Source of the DNA: Siniperca chuatsi
Lineage: Eukaryota > Chordata > Actinopteri > Centrarchiformes > Sinipercidae
Length of the DNA: 64,000 nt
Reading direction: 5' to 3'
Assembly: GCF_020085105.1 (NCBI RefSeq)
Contig: NC_058043.1
Location: 6,825,667-6,889,666 of the forward strand
Part shown: one piece after another, positions 54,501-64,000 of the stretch
How positions within the stretch are numbered: position 1 is the stretch's first letter
Layout of the letters: each line of letters opens with the position of its first letter
Notes under the pieces: model-generated
What the model saw: only the letters and a program-made list of their open reading frames with translations
Databases searched by the model: none
Told to the model about the DNA's origin: nothing
Position numbers and translations under genes: made by a program

Positions 54501-56627
54501 ACAAAGACTGTAAACAGGGGGAAACAGCTAGCCTGGTTCTATCTGAAGGTTACAAAATCAGCCTCATTAAGCTTACTACGTATGAGTCTATTACATAATG
54601 GATAGAGATACATGAGTGGTATCGATCATCTCACGTCACTCTTTGCAAGTAAGCGAAAAGCGTATTTCCCAAAATGTTGTACTATTCCTTTAACGTAAAA
54701 TAAGTTAGATTTGATATGTAGACATTTTAATATTGTGTAAACATGCTGCCCGCATCTCTTCATACTGTTCCTGTTAGTCACCTTGTTATTAGCATTCGTC
54801 TTTTTGCATTGACATTTAACCAATTTAACTTCCGAGTATAGAAACTGAAGTCCAACTTGTTACTCTGAGGTTATGTCCGCAAGAATGCAGGTACATTTAA
54901 AAACGCTGTTGACTTTCTCAGAGCTCTTCTTCTACCTGCTCTTAAGATTAAAATGCAGTTGGCAAACAACAAAATGCAGCCTCAGTTTCAGTCTGAGTTT
55001 CATTCCAGCTGACGTCAAATATCACAACGTAGTTCTAGTGATCTGATGTTGAGTCTGCAGCAGCCCAGGAATGACTGTTTATTTTAATTAGCAAGAAGCA
55101 TTTATGAGTCTCCATCAACACTGATATCATTAAAGTTTAAAGTTTATTCAGCCGTTTTGTTCAACAAACCTGAGAACAGATCACTGTGGAGTCTCAGGGG
55201 ATTTTTGTTATTCAAAAGCAGGAAACAGTGTGTTGAATCTGACTTAAAGCTGGGGTATGTAATGTATTTCAGAAGCGTTTTTTGTTATTTTTTTTGTAAT
55301 TCTCTTCTCTGGGGAAAAAAAAAAAATCTGTCTGTCGCAGGCTTGTAATAAGCCCAGCTAATCATTTCATTCGACCCGAATGAAATGATTGGCTGGGCTT
55401 ATTACAAGCTTTACCTAGCTTACCCTAGCTTTAATGGTGATTTTGGGCTGCAAGTTTAAAAAAAACAAAACAGAATAAAGAAAATTGGCAATTCAACTCA
55501 AATAATTTATTCTAGAGCTGCAACAATAAGTCGTTTAATCGATTAGTCAATCAAAACAAAATTAATCGGTGACTATTTTGATAATCGATTAATCGTTTAA
55601 GTCAATTTTCAAGCAAAAATGCTAAAACGAGACAATTTGTTGATTTTCTTTCCTAAATAGTATTAAAGGCATAATATAAAATGTCTAAAACCGACCAGAA
55701 CTATGTTATATATTTAGTTGAGTTGTGTACGTACATTATCCCAAATGTTTCCAACAATGTTCAAACACAGAGAAATCCGTAATTTTATTAAAGGTAACGG
55801 TGCGTTTCATTTGGTCGCCTGTCAACGGCGTCATACACCCGTTAACCCCTCTAGTTGCTATAACTTCCGTGGAAACACAGGAAAGAGGATATGTCAGAGA
55901 GTGAGGAAGGAAGTCGGCGAGCCACTCTGTTGTTTATTATTGTTTATATAGCTCACTCGTGATGGTGCGCCGTTATTCACCACTGTTCTGTCGCTGAAGC
56001 TGTCCCTGTAAAACTTTAATACAATGATTTCTGCCCGAATCACGTTAGATAGATTTTTATCAGCAATGGCAGTTGTTTAACAATGAAGACAACAACTCCC
56101 ATGATCCCACACTACTTCACGCTGTCATCAAACTACGTCTTTTGTTATTGTTTTGATGTGAGACCTCTAGCGGCAGAAATTACATACTGTGCGTTTAAAT
56201 TGAATATTTTTAGGTTTCAGACCGGTAGATAAAACAAGACATCTGATGATCTAAGATCTAGGGTTATATACTGTTTCTGATGTTTTATAGACAATTAAAT
56301 CGATGAGGAAAATAATTATTAGTTGCCCTACTTTATACTTTCCTCGGGGGGAAAAAGAGGCAAGCAAGTTTACAAACACAAATACACACAAATAATTAAT
56401 TCACACACACAAAAACAGTCCAAAAATACAAAATATGATGATGTAAGTAACAAGTTGAAATACACAAGGGTTAATGGCAATGACCAATCTGTAGCTGGCC
56501 AGCAAATATCCAACACCACGAAGGCACAAAAAGTACAAGGGCATTTATCTATACAGAAGGCAAACTGACCATTTTCTTGTAAATATAACAACATTCAAGT
56601 TCACTTACACAGCACACACGTACTGAA

Positions 56628-56680
<53 letters not shown>

Positions 56681-59343
56681 AGCCTGGCGCTGTGATAAGG
56701 TGATGGACATCTACAGCGGCTGTGCTCTCTGTCTGCCCAACCTGACATCTCCAGTCCTCCACCAGCCAACACACACCCCTCCACTCTGCATCGAGATCAA
56801 GGTACGAACACACACACACAGACATGGTTTTCTTTTTAAGGCTGTTTTTAAATTGAATAGTGGCGCTGACATTGTTTCATGAAAGAAGGAGAAAACATTT
56901 ATTAGATTGTAATTAGTTGCGAGCCTGGTTTTAATTTCAGTTTCATCTCAGTGAAAAAACTGTTCTCCCTCCTAAAAAGCAGCCCCCGTGTCTTTGCCCG
57001 TGATTCACTCTCACCCAGACAAACTGAGCTAAAACAACAAATCACATGAGTGTGACTGTGTGCCTGTGTTACTCAGCTAATGTTTTTGTGTGTTGTTTTT
57101 AGCCTAAATGTGGTTTCCTGCCGTCCTCCAAACATGTCAGCAAAGACATCAAGACCAAAGTGTGCCGCTTCTGCATGCACCAACACTACAAGGTAACTAC
57201 AACCACAGTACAACTACACCTACAGCTATAGAACAACTCCATAAGGTTATAACTACAATTCAACGTAAAAATACAGAACAACTACATCATGGTCGACGCG
57301 GTTATATTTGAATGGATTGGCTAAAATAAAGCCAATCAAAATCGCATCCTTTCTTTATTGTATTCTACTGTGTTTTGTCCACCAGTGCAGCATTTCACTG
57401 CTTATGAAAGTAAAAATTAGAGCATGAAACATTATTTTTGTGTGAGTGACTGTTTTGACACCTGGATTGGCAAAGTACACGGATTCACTAAAGCAAAGCT
57501 CGGTGTACAAAACATTCAGGTAGCAGCTTCTCGTTTTTAGCCGTCGCTGACTGTCGCTTTCATAGTTTCACAAACGTTGCAGGTGGCAGATCATATCAGC
57601 TGTCACTAATTAACTTTGATTCTGTCAGTAACTTGATGACTTGAAACTAAACTTGGCTGTTGTCAGGATAAAGTGCTCTCTGCGGCCGGTGTCTGTAATC
57701 AATCAGAGATTGTTTGTGAGGGAAGAAGCTCCACTCTGTGACACGACTGTACAACAGCTCCAACAGAGTGAGACGTCTTCTCTCTAGTCGCATTCCCCAG
57801 TTAAACCTTCCTTCATATCATATCAATAATTTAAGCTTATAAACGTAATCGTTATGAATCAGGACCTTCAGTATTTGGATCAAGTATCTCGTGAAAAATC
57901 AACATTCAGGTAAATAGAAGTATCGGATCGGATTCGGTATCAACAGATTCAGTATTAAAGGAACCAAACTCTTTTTGTTGTTTCTATTATTTTATTACCT
58001 CCCTCCCTCCAGGTGGCCAATGGGAAGTGGAAGAGACGCAGTCTGTACTGTCCTCTAGACCTGTTCTCAGGGTGAGATTACCATCAACACTACTGCATTT
58101 ACTGTGTGTGGAACTCATGAACAGTTATACTGTAATAATGTATATACCAACACATAATAACAGATACTGCATGGACAAAACATTAGAACACCTTTCAGTA
58201 TAATACAGTACAATACAAATACACCACAGCCTCAACATGTTTCACAGAGGACTTCTTCTTCTCTGCTACTCCTACCACCAAACTGCAGATTCAGCTACTG
58301 ATAAAAAAGCTGCGTTACTGTTCTGCAGCTGATGTTCTGTGGTTTCTCTCGTGTTGTTCAGGAACAGACAGAGAATGCACTTTGCCGTCAGACACCTGAT
58401 AGAAGAACCTCAGAACAACTTCAAAATCTTCAAGGTGAGACACAAACACTGCCACACCTGTCTGTCTCTCTCCTACACTGTATAATGTGGAACTTTTGTG
58501 TTGGTGTACTTACGTCAAACTTAAGAATGCATTTTTGCGCAGAACGAGGACTGTGGATTTTGTCCTCCATCACTTACATTGAAATTGCTTTAAGAAGGGA
58601 TCTCTTTGGATGTGGAGACCACGAATCACTTTGCTGATTCGACTCACTTCGTTCAGTTCAGACTATGTAGTTTGTTTACTTTTACTTTTTTCCCCTACGC
58701 TTAGCGGCTGCATCACCGTTCAAATGCACTCAAGTACGTACAATAACAAGTGACTGTCTTCGGTTCATTAGTACATTCAGTCAGTTTGTGGTCCAAGTTC
58801 AGTTCAGTACAATACTAGCCTACACAAGCACTGCACTTAAGGGTAATAGCTCAGCAGCCGTTTATTTACGACTGAGTAATCAGATTGATTGTTTCTGTGG
58901 CTTTAAAAGTCTTTTAATAGACTTTTAACGAGGAAGTAACGTACTGTGAATCACAGCCAGAATCACCAGTGAGGAGCTCCTCTACTAAAAGCTGCTGATT
59001 CGTTCTGTGACAACGGTGATTCCTTATAGTCACTTTGAAAGATTTGTTTGTACATGTACTGAACTCTCTGGTATGGACAAGAGAAACAATTGCAGCGACC
59101 AATAACCCTCTCATGTGCTTTGACTTGTTTTAAGATAGAAAATGTGAAAATATTCTTTAAATAGTAGTTTGTTTGTTTTTTTTGACACCTGTGATAATCT
59201 GTGTCAGTTTTCTCTGAAAGATCAATGGATAGATCAAATGCAAAAGCTCAAACAGAAAACCTGGAGCACCTCGGAGTGGAGGGGTTAACAGAAATATAAA
59301 CTGAAGGCGCTCCGCTCACAAGTTACCGATGTAACTTGTATGA

Positions 59344-59381
<38 letters not shown>

Positions 59382-62300
59382 AGGGCGGTCAGTGTATTTA
59401 CAGCAGTAAGGAGGGCAGTGACGACTCGTTGGACCTGAACTCTCTGCTGTATCATCTCAGACCGTACTTCATGTACGGAAACAACCGCTTCACCAGTCAC
59501 ATGGCCAGCAAAGCTGTTTTGAACGACTTCATCCAGGTAAGACCACCCAGCACACAAATATACACATATAGATAAGTGTTCTTTAATTATAAGTAAAAAT
59601 ATGTGTGTGTGACGGTGTTGTACAGCTGGGCAATAAACTAACACGTACATATACCAACATCAATGCGCATGTGACGTGACGTGTGAAGAGAAACTCACAG
59701 CTGGTGTCACAATGTTAGTTGGATATTTATTAGCTTTATTGACAAGAGTTAGTGTTTGACTTAAATTATAAATAACTACATTTTAACATAAAAAAAGTTA
59801 AGATAGTCTGCAATTATTGATCTGATGATATGAAGGTTTAACTGGGAGATTCGGACTCCTGAAACTGACGTGAGACTCACCTCTCAAAACAAAAACACAC
59901 AGTGTGCGATGGTTAGGAAGTTTAGAGTGGACTTTCTTTATTTAACAAATCAGACTCCGGCTGCAGAGAGGACATTAACCAGGTGTCACTGAATGTGTTT
60001 GCCTTCAGACACACTGTGGTGAAGCCTCTCAGGAAAATATCTCTGTCTGTCTGTAGGTCCTGGTGAACGCCCTGCTGAGTGGTGGAGGGGGAGATGGAGG
60101 GGTGGTGACGGACAGACAAGGAGAAGGGCGCAGCTTCTGTGAAGCGAGTCTGTTCAACAAGGAGAGGATTCTCCACGGTCAGAACCTGCCTGTCCACCAG
60201 CCTGTTTACTGACTTCCTGTTTGTTATCTGTGTTCATCCAAACAGGTTATCGTGACGTCAGTTCTACTGAACGGATAATTTAACAGCTACAGCTGAAAGA
60301 ATTGGTCGATTTACTAAACTAACAATATGCAAACTGTAAACCAAAACCAGACATTCTTAGCACTATTTTATTTATTGTCTTTTTATTTGAGCTGCAACAA
60401 TTAATAGATCGACAGAAAAATAATCAATTCTTTGATAATGACAATAACTGTTAGTTGTAGCCCTTGTCCTTACACTAGACTCTAAATTACAGCAGTTGTC
60501 ATCGAGCCTCTGGATTTTATTTTTTCCTTACTGTTTTGTCCCTTCACCCCAAGACACACTCATCTAAATCAACATGTGCAAATAAACAGCTCACTTTAAT
60601 TTCAACCTAGCTTCAACCCCCCAAATCACGACTTTCATGATTTAGTGTAGTCTTTAAATAATAAAAAAAAAACAAAGAATGAGTAACAGAAGTCGCAGAG
60701 CTGCTGTGGGTCACTACTTAGTACCGGCACGCTGCTGACAAGTTTTTTATGTGAATTCTAACTCTGTAGACGAGTCTAACAGATCTCTGTGCAGCCTGTC
60801 TTTCCTCTTTTTCTTGTGCAGCAGCCTCCTTCAGAAATATTTGTGGTTTGAAAGAAGCGTTAGTGTCTTTTCAACACAAACATTTTGCTCCTAACATCTG
60901 AATCTTATTAGGTAATTGTGTGAATCTGAAAACCTGACTTACATCTTTGTGCAGCAAATATTCTTCCTGAGTTCGACCAGAATTCTGACCTGAACAGAAA
61001 AGATGACCTCCCTCCTCTCTGTGTGCGTGCAGGCTCTCAGGGTTTACCCAGTGACAGTGTTTTGTTCAGGATTCTTCAGACTCAGATGTTGGACACACTG
61101 GACATTGAAGGACTCTACCCTCTGTACCGCCGAGTGGAGCAACACCTGCAGGACTTCCCCAAGGAGAGGTAATACACAGATAACTACCAGAAGAAAACTG
61201 TAGTAAAAGTGTCTGTGTAGATAAATCTAATTCATCCGTCACCGTCTGGTCTCTGGCGTCACTTCCTGTCTGTGTCAGAACTCGTCTCCAGATAGACGGA
61301 CCATACAACGAGGCCTTCCTGGAGAAGCTGCAGAAATGTCCGACTGAGGACGACAGCTCTGTGGAGTACGCTGTCGCCAAGGTCAGTCTGGTTCCAGTTT
61401 TTCCTGATTAAACTGGATCTCACAGAGAGCCAGAAACTGACGTCAGGTGCTCTGTGCGATGGTCCAGGTTTCCTGCGGTGACTTTTCTCCCAGTGTCAGC
61501 TGCTGGAGCATTTTAACACTTAATAATAATAATAATAATAATAATAAAACTTTATTTATAGAGCACTTATCAAAACAAAGTAAAGTACTTCACAACAAGA
61601 GAAATAAAATACCACAGTGAATGATGAAATATAAAGAAATAAAACACATAAAATACACAAAAGCAATAAAATAAACAATAAAATAAACAGCCAGTTCAGG
61701 TAAAATCAGGATCTGCTTTCAGATAAAAATGTGTTTTGAGACGAGACTTAAACGAAGACACTGACTTAGACAACCTAATTTCTTCGGGCAGGTTGTTCCA
61801 GATCCTCGGGGCCCTGATAGCAAAAGCTCTGTCCCCCTTAGTTTCATCCTGGACTCAGGAACAGACAGGAGACCCCTGCCCGAAGATCTCAAACTACGGG
61901 TCTAAAATATAATCTGGGGCCAGGCCATGAAGAGCCTTAAAAGTAATCAACAAGATCTTAAAATCAATCCTAAAACCAACAGGGAGCCAATGTAAAGAGG
62001 CTGAAAGAGGTGTGATGTGGTCGTACCTCTTGGTCCTGGTTAAAAGCAGAGCAGCTGAGTTTTGTACAGTCTGCAGTCGTGTCAGAGTTTTTTGATTAAA
62101 ACACTGAGCTGAAAACAATCTGATTCACTGAAAATAAAACAAAGGTATAAGACGGTGTCCACAACACCTTTTTAAGTGAGACGTCATGTATGAGGCTCAT
62201 TTTTTTTGGATCAATTCATAAACTGGCTTATCAAGAAGGAAACAATTGAGGTCATGTAGTGACATCGCCATCAAGCACAAAGCCTGATATTGAAGGGTGG

Positions 62301-63694
62301 AAGTAATGTACCGGCCCATTAACAGTGTTTTTTGTTTTTGTAAATCAGTTACTAAATCAGGCCGGTTTCCACATGTATGTGATGCCTATACTGTCTCCGC
62401 TCAGGTGTTTACCTGCCTAAACTGCTGTGTGTTTTGACTTCAGGTCCATCAGTACCGCGCCGCCATGACAGTCAAGGACTGCTCCATCATGGTCGCCCTG
62501 GTGCCCAGCAGTGAGGAAGAGGAGGATGATGAAGGGTAAGAGTTTAATTCTGAAAAGAGTGTTGATCACAAGAGTCAACTTTCAGTCTTGAACCAGATAC
62601 TCACCGATGACCTCAGCTCACTTAAAAGGTGCCCTGTGAATCTTTCTGTAAACAAATAAAGTTTCTGTTTACATTCAGTGTTTCTGCCCAAAACACAGTG
62701 TGTATCTTTGACTCCTAACAAACGAGTTAAACACATTTTCTTTCTCAAAACATTTTGCAACACTGAGTTTTGGAATAATTTGAAACCTGTATTGTTTACG
62801 TCCATGTTGGCAACAGTCTTCTTCCTCCACTCCAAGTCCACAGGGTACCTTTTTAATATGAAGAGTGCTGCACTAAACACACTGTTTATTGTATTTGTTC
62901 GTTATAACACAGTAAAGGATCGTTGTTAACTAACACTTGGCCCCGTGTTCCTGTTGCAACCTGGACATCACAGAAAAGTTGTATCGAGAGATTTACCTTT
63001 AACCTGCTACACAAAATCACGTATCACAGAAAATACCAAAACATACTCTGGTTGAAGCTTCTCAAATCTTTTCTCTGTTTTAGATCATTGCAAACTGAAT
63101 ATTTTTGAGTTATGGTCTGTTGTTGTGACATTTTTCACTATTTTATGTAACTTTATAAAGTAAACCACTAATTAATATGTTGGTTAATTTGTTAACCTTA
63201 GAAATGGTTGACTTTATAAATTGCAACTGAACACACCATTAATTTTGGTCCCTGAATTTAAGTTATACTTAACCACTGGAGCAGTTTTGGGGTTCAGTGC
63301 CTTGCTCAAGGGCACTTAGGCAGAGATGGTGGGCTCCATGAAGGCCACCAGGTGGAGCCAAACATCAGCTCAGCATGTTAAAACTGAAACATTAGAGGCT
63401 CCCTTCTTCCTGTTCATTAATACTCCCCCTCTGCTCTCCTCCTCCCCCAGTCAGAGGCGGCTCAGGGACTTCCTCTCCTCCAGACCTCCTGCTTTCTCTT
63501 ACTCGGTCTCCATCTTGGATCTGGACCCGAAGCCGTTCGACAGCATCCCCCGCCAGCTGCGCCTGGACCAGAAGATTGTCTCGTGCTACCTGAGGACTGG
63601 CGGTGCCTTGCCAAAGGGCTCTCTGCCGCCGCTCCCCGGCATCTTCACAGCTGCTGAGAGAGAGGACTGCACGCTGCTCTTCCACCCTGTGTAA
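45541..63694 (+). CDS. ippk: IPPK homolog, inositol-pentakisphosphate 2-kinase, 14 coding exons, 497 aa
   Basis: Exons: 45541-45621, 49588-49647, 52513-52608, 54239-54305, 56683-56801, 57103-57192, 58013-58071, 58362-58434, 59384-59536, 60057-60177, 61033-61168, 61279-61381, 62444-62535, 63451-63694 (TAA). They sum to 1,494 nt, 497 aa (human 491). Landmarks: nucleotide-loop-like GEGNKSLV (15-22); NIVDF; CLPNLT; EIKPKCGF (139-146); a Cys/His cluster CRFCMHQH (162-169); KWKRRSLYCPLDLFSGN; LDIEGLYPLY; QIDGPYNEAF; catalytic-region KDCSIM (397-402); and C-terminal SVSILDLDPKPF. The enzyme phosphorylates Ins(1,3,4,5,6)P5 at position 2 to give IP6, using ATP, in nucleus and cytoplasm. IP6 supports mRNA export, DNA repair and inositol pyrophosphate synthesis (family knowledge). 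The loop between exons 13 and 14 is acidic (EEEEDDEG) and variable. The acceptors of exons 5 and 9 follow long TG tracts. Confidence 0.96.
45622..49587 (+). other. ippk: IPPK intron 1
   Basis: A 4-kb AT-rich intron. I see no intact mobile element, no RNA gene and no plausible exon in it. Confidence 0.6.
50034..50633. repeat. Direct duplication in IPPK intron 2
   Basis: 50034-50225 and 50440-50633 share GACCAAACCAGAGTTGGTGA, ACGGTTTTGGTGAGTTT and TTTGTTTCTGTCCA in the same orientation, with an offset of about 406 bases and scattered mismatches. Confidence 0.75.
52403..52500. repeat. 12-bp minisatellite next to IPPK exon 3
   Basis: Six perfect copies of TACCTGTCTGCC (52403-52474), then a decayed copy grading into TGTC repeats. 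It ends 12 bases before the exon 3 acceptor, so it forms much of the pyrimidine tract. Confidence 0.9.
52653..53031. repeat. MITE-like repeat in IPPK intron 3
   Basis: Starts TTAAAGGAGTACTCC and ends ATTCTCCTTAAAG, approximately inverse termini. The interior (ATTACCCACAATGCAAC, TGACATCACTTGAG) matches a widespread fish repeat type. No coding capacity. Confidence 0.6.
54375..54695. repeat. MITE-like teleost repeat with inverted ends
   Basis: Begins TTAAAGGAACAGTTTGACAT then TTTTGGGAAATACGC; ends with GCGTATTTCCCAAAATG and a CTTTAACG terminus, the inverse of the start. The interior has CAGCTAGCCTGG and GTTAGCTTAGCAC. In IPPK intron 4. Confidence 0.7.
55244..55434. mobile_element. 191-bp MITE with a near-perfect internal hairpin
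   Basis: Ends are TTAAAGCTGGGGTA (55244-55257) and the inverse of TTAAAGCTAGGGTA (55421-55434). Inside, 33-base arms at 55341-55373 and 55377-55409 pair with a 3-base loop and a single A/G difference that still allows G:U pairing. In IPPK intron 4. Confidence 0.8.
55510..56335. repeat. Split copy of the ATCGATTAATCG repeat, IPPK intron 4
   Basis: Left part (55512-55680) has GAGCTGCAACAATAAGTCG and TAATCGATTAATCG. Its other end (ACAATTAAATCGATGAGG, TTATTAGTTGCCC) is at 56288-56330. The DNA in between (about 55690-56210) is unlike the repeat and looks inserted. Confidence 0.5.
56630..56679. repeat. (TG)n microsatellite forming the IPPK exon 5 acceptor tract
   Basis: About 25 units followed directly by CAG (56680-56682) and the exon. 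Confidence 0.95.
59347..59380. repeat. (GT)n microsatellite forming the IPPK exon 9 acceptor tract
   Basis: About 17 units followed directly by CAG (59381-59383) and the exon. Confidence 0.95.
60385..60460. repeat. Fragment of the ATCGATTAATCG repeat, IPPK intron 10
   Basis: GAGCTGCAACAATTAATAGA then AAAATAATCAATTCTTTGAT, the end of the same family. Confidence 0.5.
61521..62120 (-). mobile_element. L2-type LINE 3' end, antisense in IPPK intron 12
   Basis: Minus-strand reading gives the familiar C-terminal end of a fish L2-like reverse transcriptase ORF: LQTVQNSAALLLTRTKR, LHWLPVGFRIDFKILLITFK and ALHGLAPDYI. After frame breaks it continues AFAIRAPRIWNNLPEEIRL and SFKSRLKTHFYL. The element then runs through an AATAAA into an (ATT)n tail (61521-61546 as AAT on plus). 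This is the usual 5'-truncated copy. Confidence 0.88.
62622..62895. repeat. Teleost dispersed repeat in IPPK intron 13
   Basis: AAAAGGTGCCCTGTGAATCT then GTTTCTGTTTACATTCAGTG, a common fish repeat. A 101-codon minus-strand frame across it is repeat-derived and not a gene. Confidence 0.5.
63255..63335. repeat. Dispersed repeat fragment before the last IPPK exon
   Basis: GGGGTTCAGTGCCTTGCTCA then AGGGCACTTAGGCAG, a phrase frequent in fish dispersed repeats. It ends about 115 bases upstream of exon 14. Confidence 0.5.
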
Positions 63695-64000
63695 ACGCCC
63701 GATCAGAGCCGGACGACCCTGAAGATGAAGACTAACTGACGCCACCCTGATGCCTCACACAGAGGGGAGAGGTCTAGAATCACGTCGGACCAGAGCTGCT
63801 TATCCGAGACTTTACTGCAGCACTTGCTCTTCACTCCGCTCATGTTGACAGTTAATAGCTCTGGCTGCTGCTGCTCAGCAAAATTTAAATCTCCAGGAAG
63901 TCACAACTAAGTCACCAGACGTTTAAGCGACTTCCAGATATTTCTGTTACTGATTCTTTGTGTTGTCGTGGCGACCGACTTCTCGCTCCTGTCAGGAGGT
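63695..64000 (+). other. ippk: IPPK 3' UTR, leaves the window
   Basis: Sequence after the TAA. I see no AATAAA or ATTAAA before the window ends, so the transcript very probably continues past base 64000. Confidence 0.6.

Noticed and set aside
62575..62880. 101-codon minus-strand frame with MDVNNTGFKLF
   Set aside because: It lies within a dispersed repeat also found near 18.8 kb, so it is repeat-derived.

Overview
The window is a stretch of a vertebrate nuclear genome, almost certainly a ray-finned (percomorph-like) fish. Four intron-rich protein-coding genes can be rebuilt exon by exon. Each gives a full-length vertebrate-type protein with GT-AG introns and consistent phases. The rest is intergenic and intronic DNA rich in CA/TG microsatellites and in repeats typical of teleosts: hAT-like MITEs, L2-type LINE tails, a Tc1/mariner copy, and LINE tails built around a 'TTTATTGATCCCC' motif. 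There are no operons, CRISPR arrays, or plasmid, phage or bacterial features.

Layout. 1-8.99 kb: gene-free and repeat-rich. 8,999-14,796 (minus): HGH1, 9 coding exons, 386 aa, with a likely non-coding first exon near 16.76-16.93 kb. 14.8-18.87 kb: 5' UTR intron, upstream region and repeats. 20,027-24,080 (minus): TMEM263, 3 coding exons, 127 aa, with a 3' UTR reaching about 18.87 kb. 24.1-27.67 kb: spacer between divergent genes, with a hAT-like MITE and a TA/GA microsatellite. 27,672-41,585 (plus): RBBP5, 14 coding exons, 559 aa, whose last intron carries an antisense, broken Tc1 transposon. 42-45.35 kb: gene-poor spacer with satellite, LINE tail and a promoter-like motif cluster. 45,541-63,694 (plus): IPPK, 14 coding exons, 497 aa. 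Its 3' UTR leaves the window.

The genes do not form a pathway. HGH1 is a cytosolic chaperone adaptor for elongation factor 2. TMEM263 is a small membrane protein. RBBP5 is a core subunit of the MLL/SET1 histone H3K4 methyltransferases. IPPK makes inositol hexakisphosphate (IP6). They are ordinary conserved vertebrate genes that are neighbours here.

I found no convincing undescribed biological system. The observations most worth checking are a tandem (NAGNAG) acceptor and alternative C-terminus in RBBP5, long TG tracts used in place of a polypyrimidine tract at three 3' splice sites, an HGH1 stop codon lying inside its poly(A) signal, a near-perfect 33-bp hairpin inside a MITE, and a short upstream ORF in the IPPK leader.
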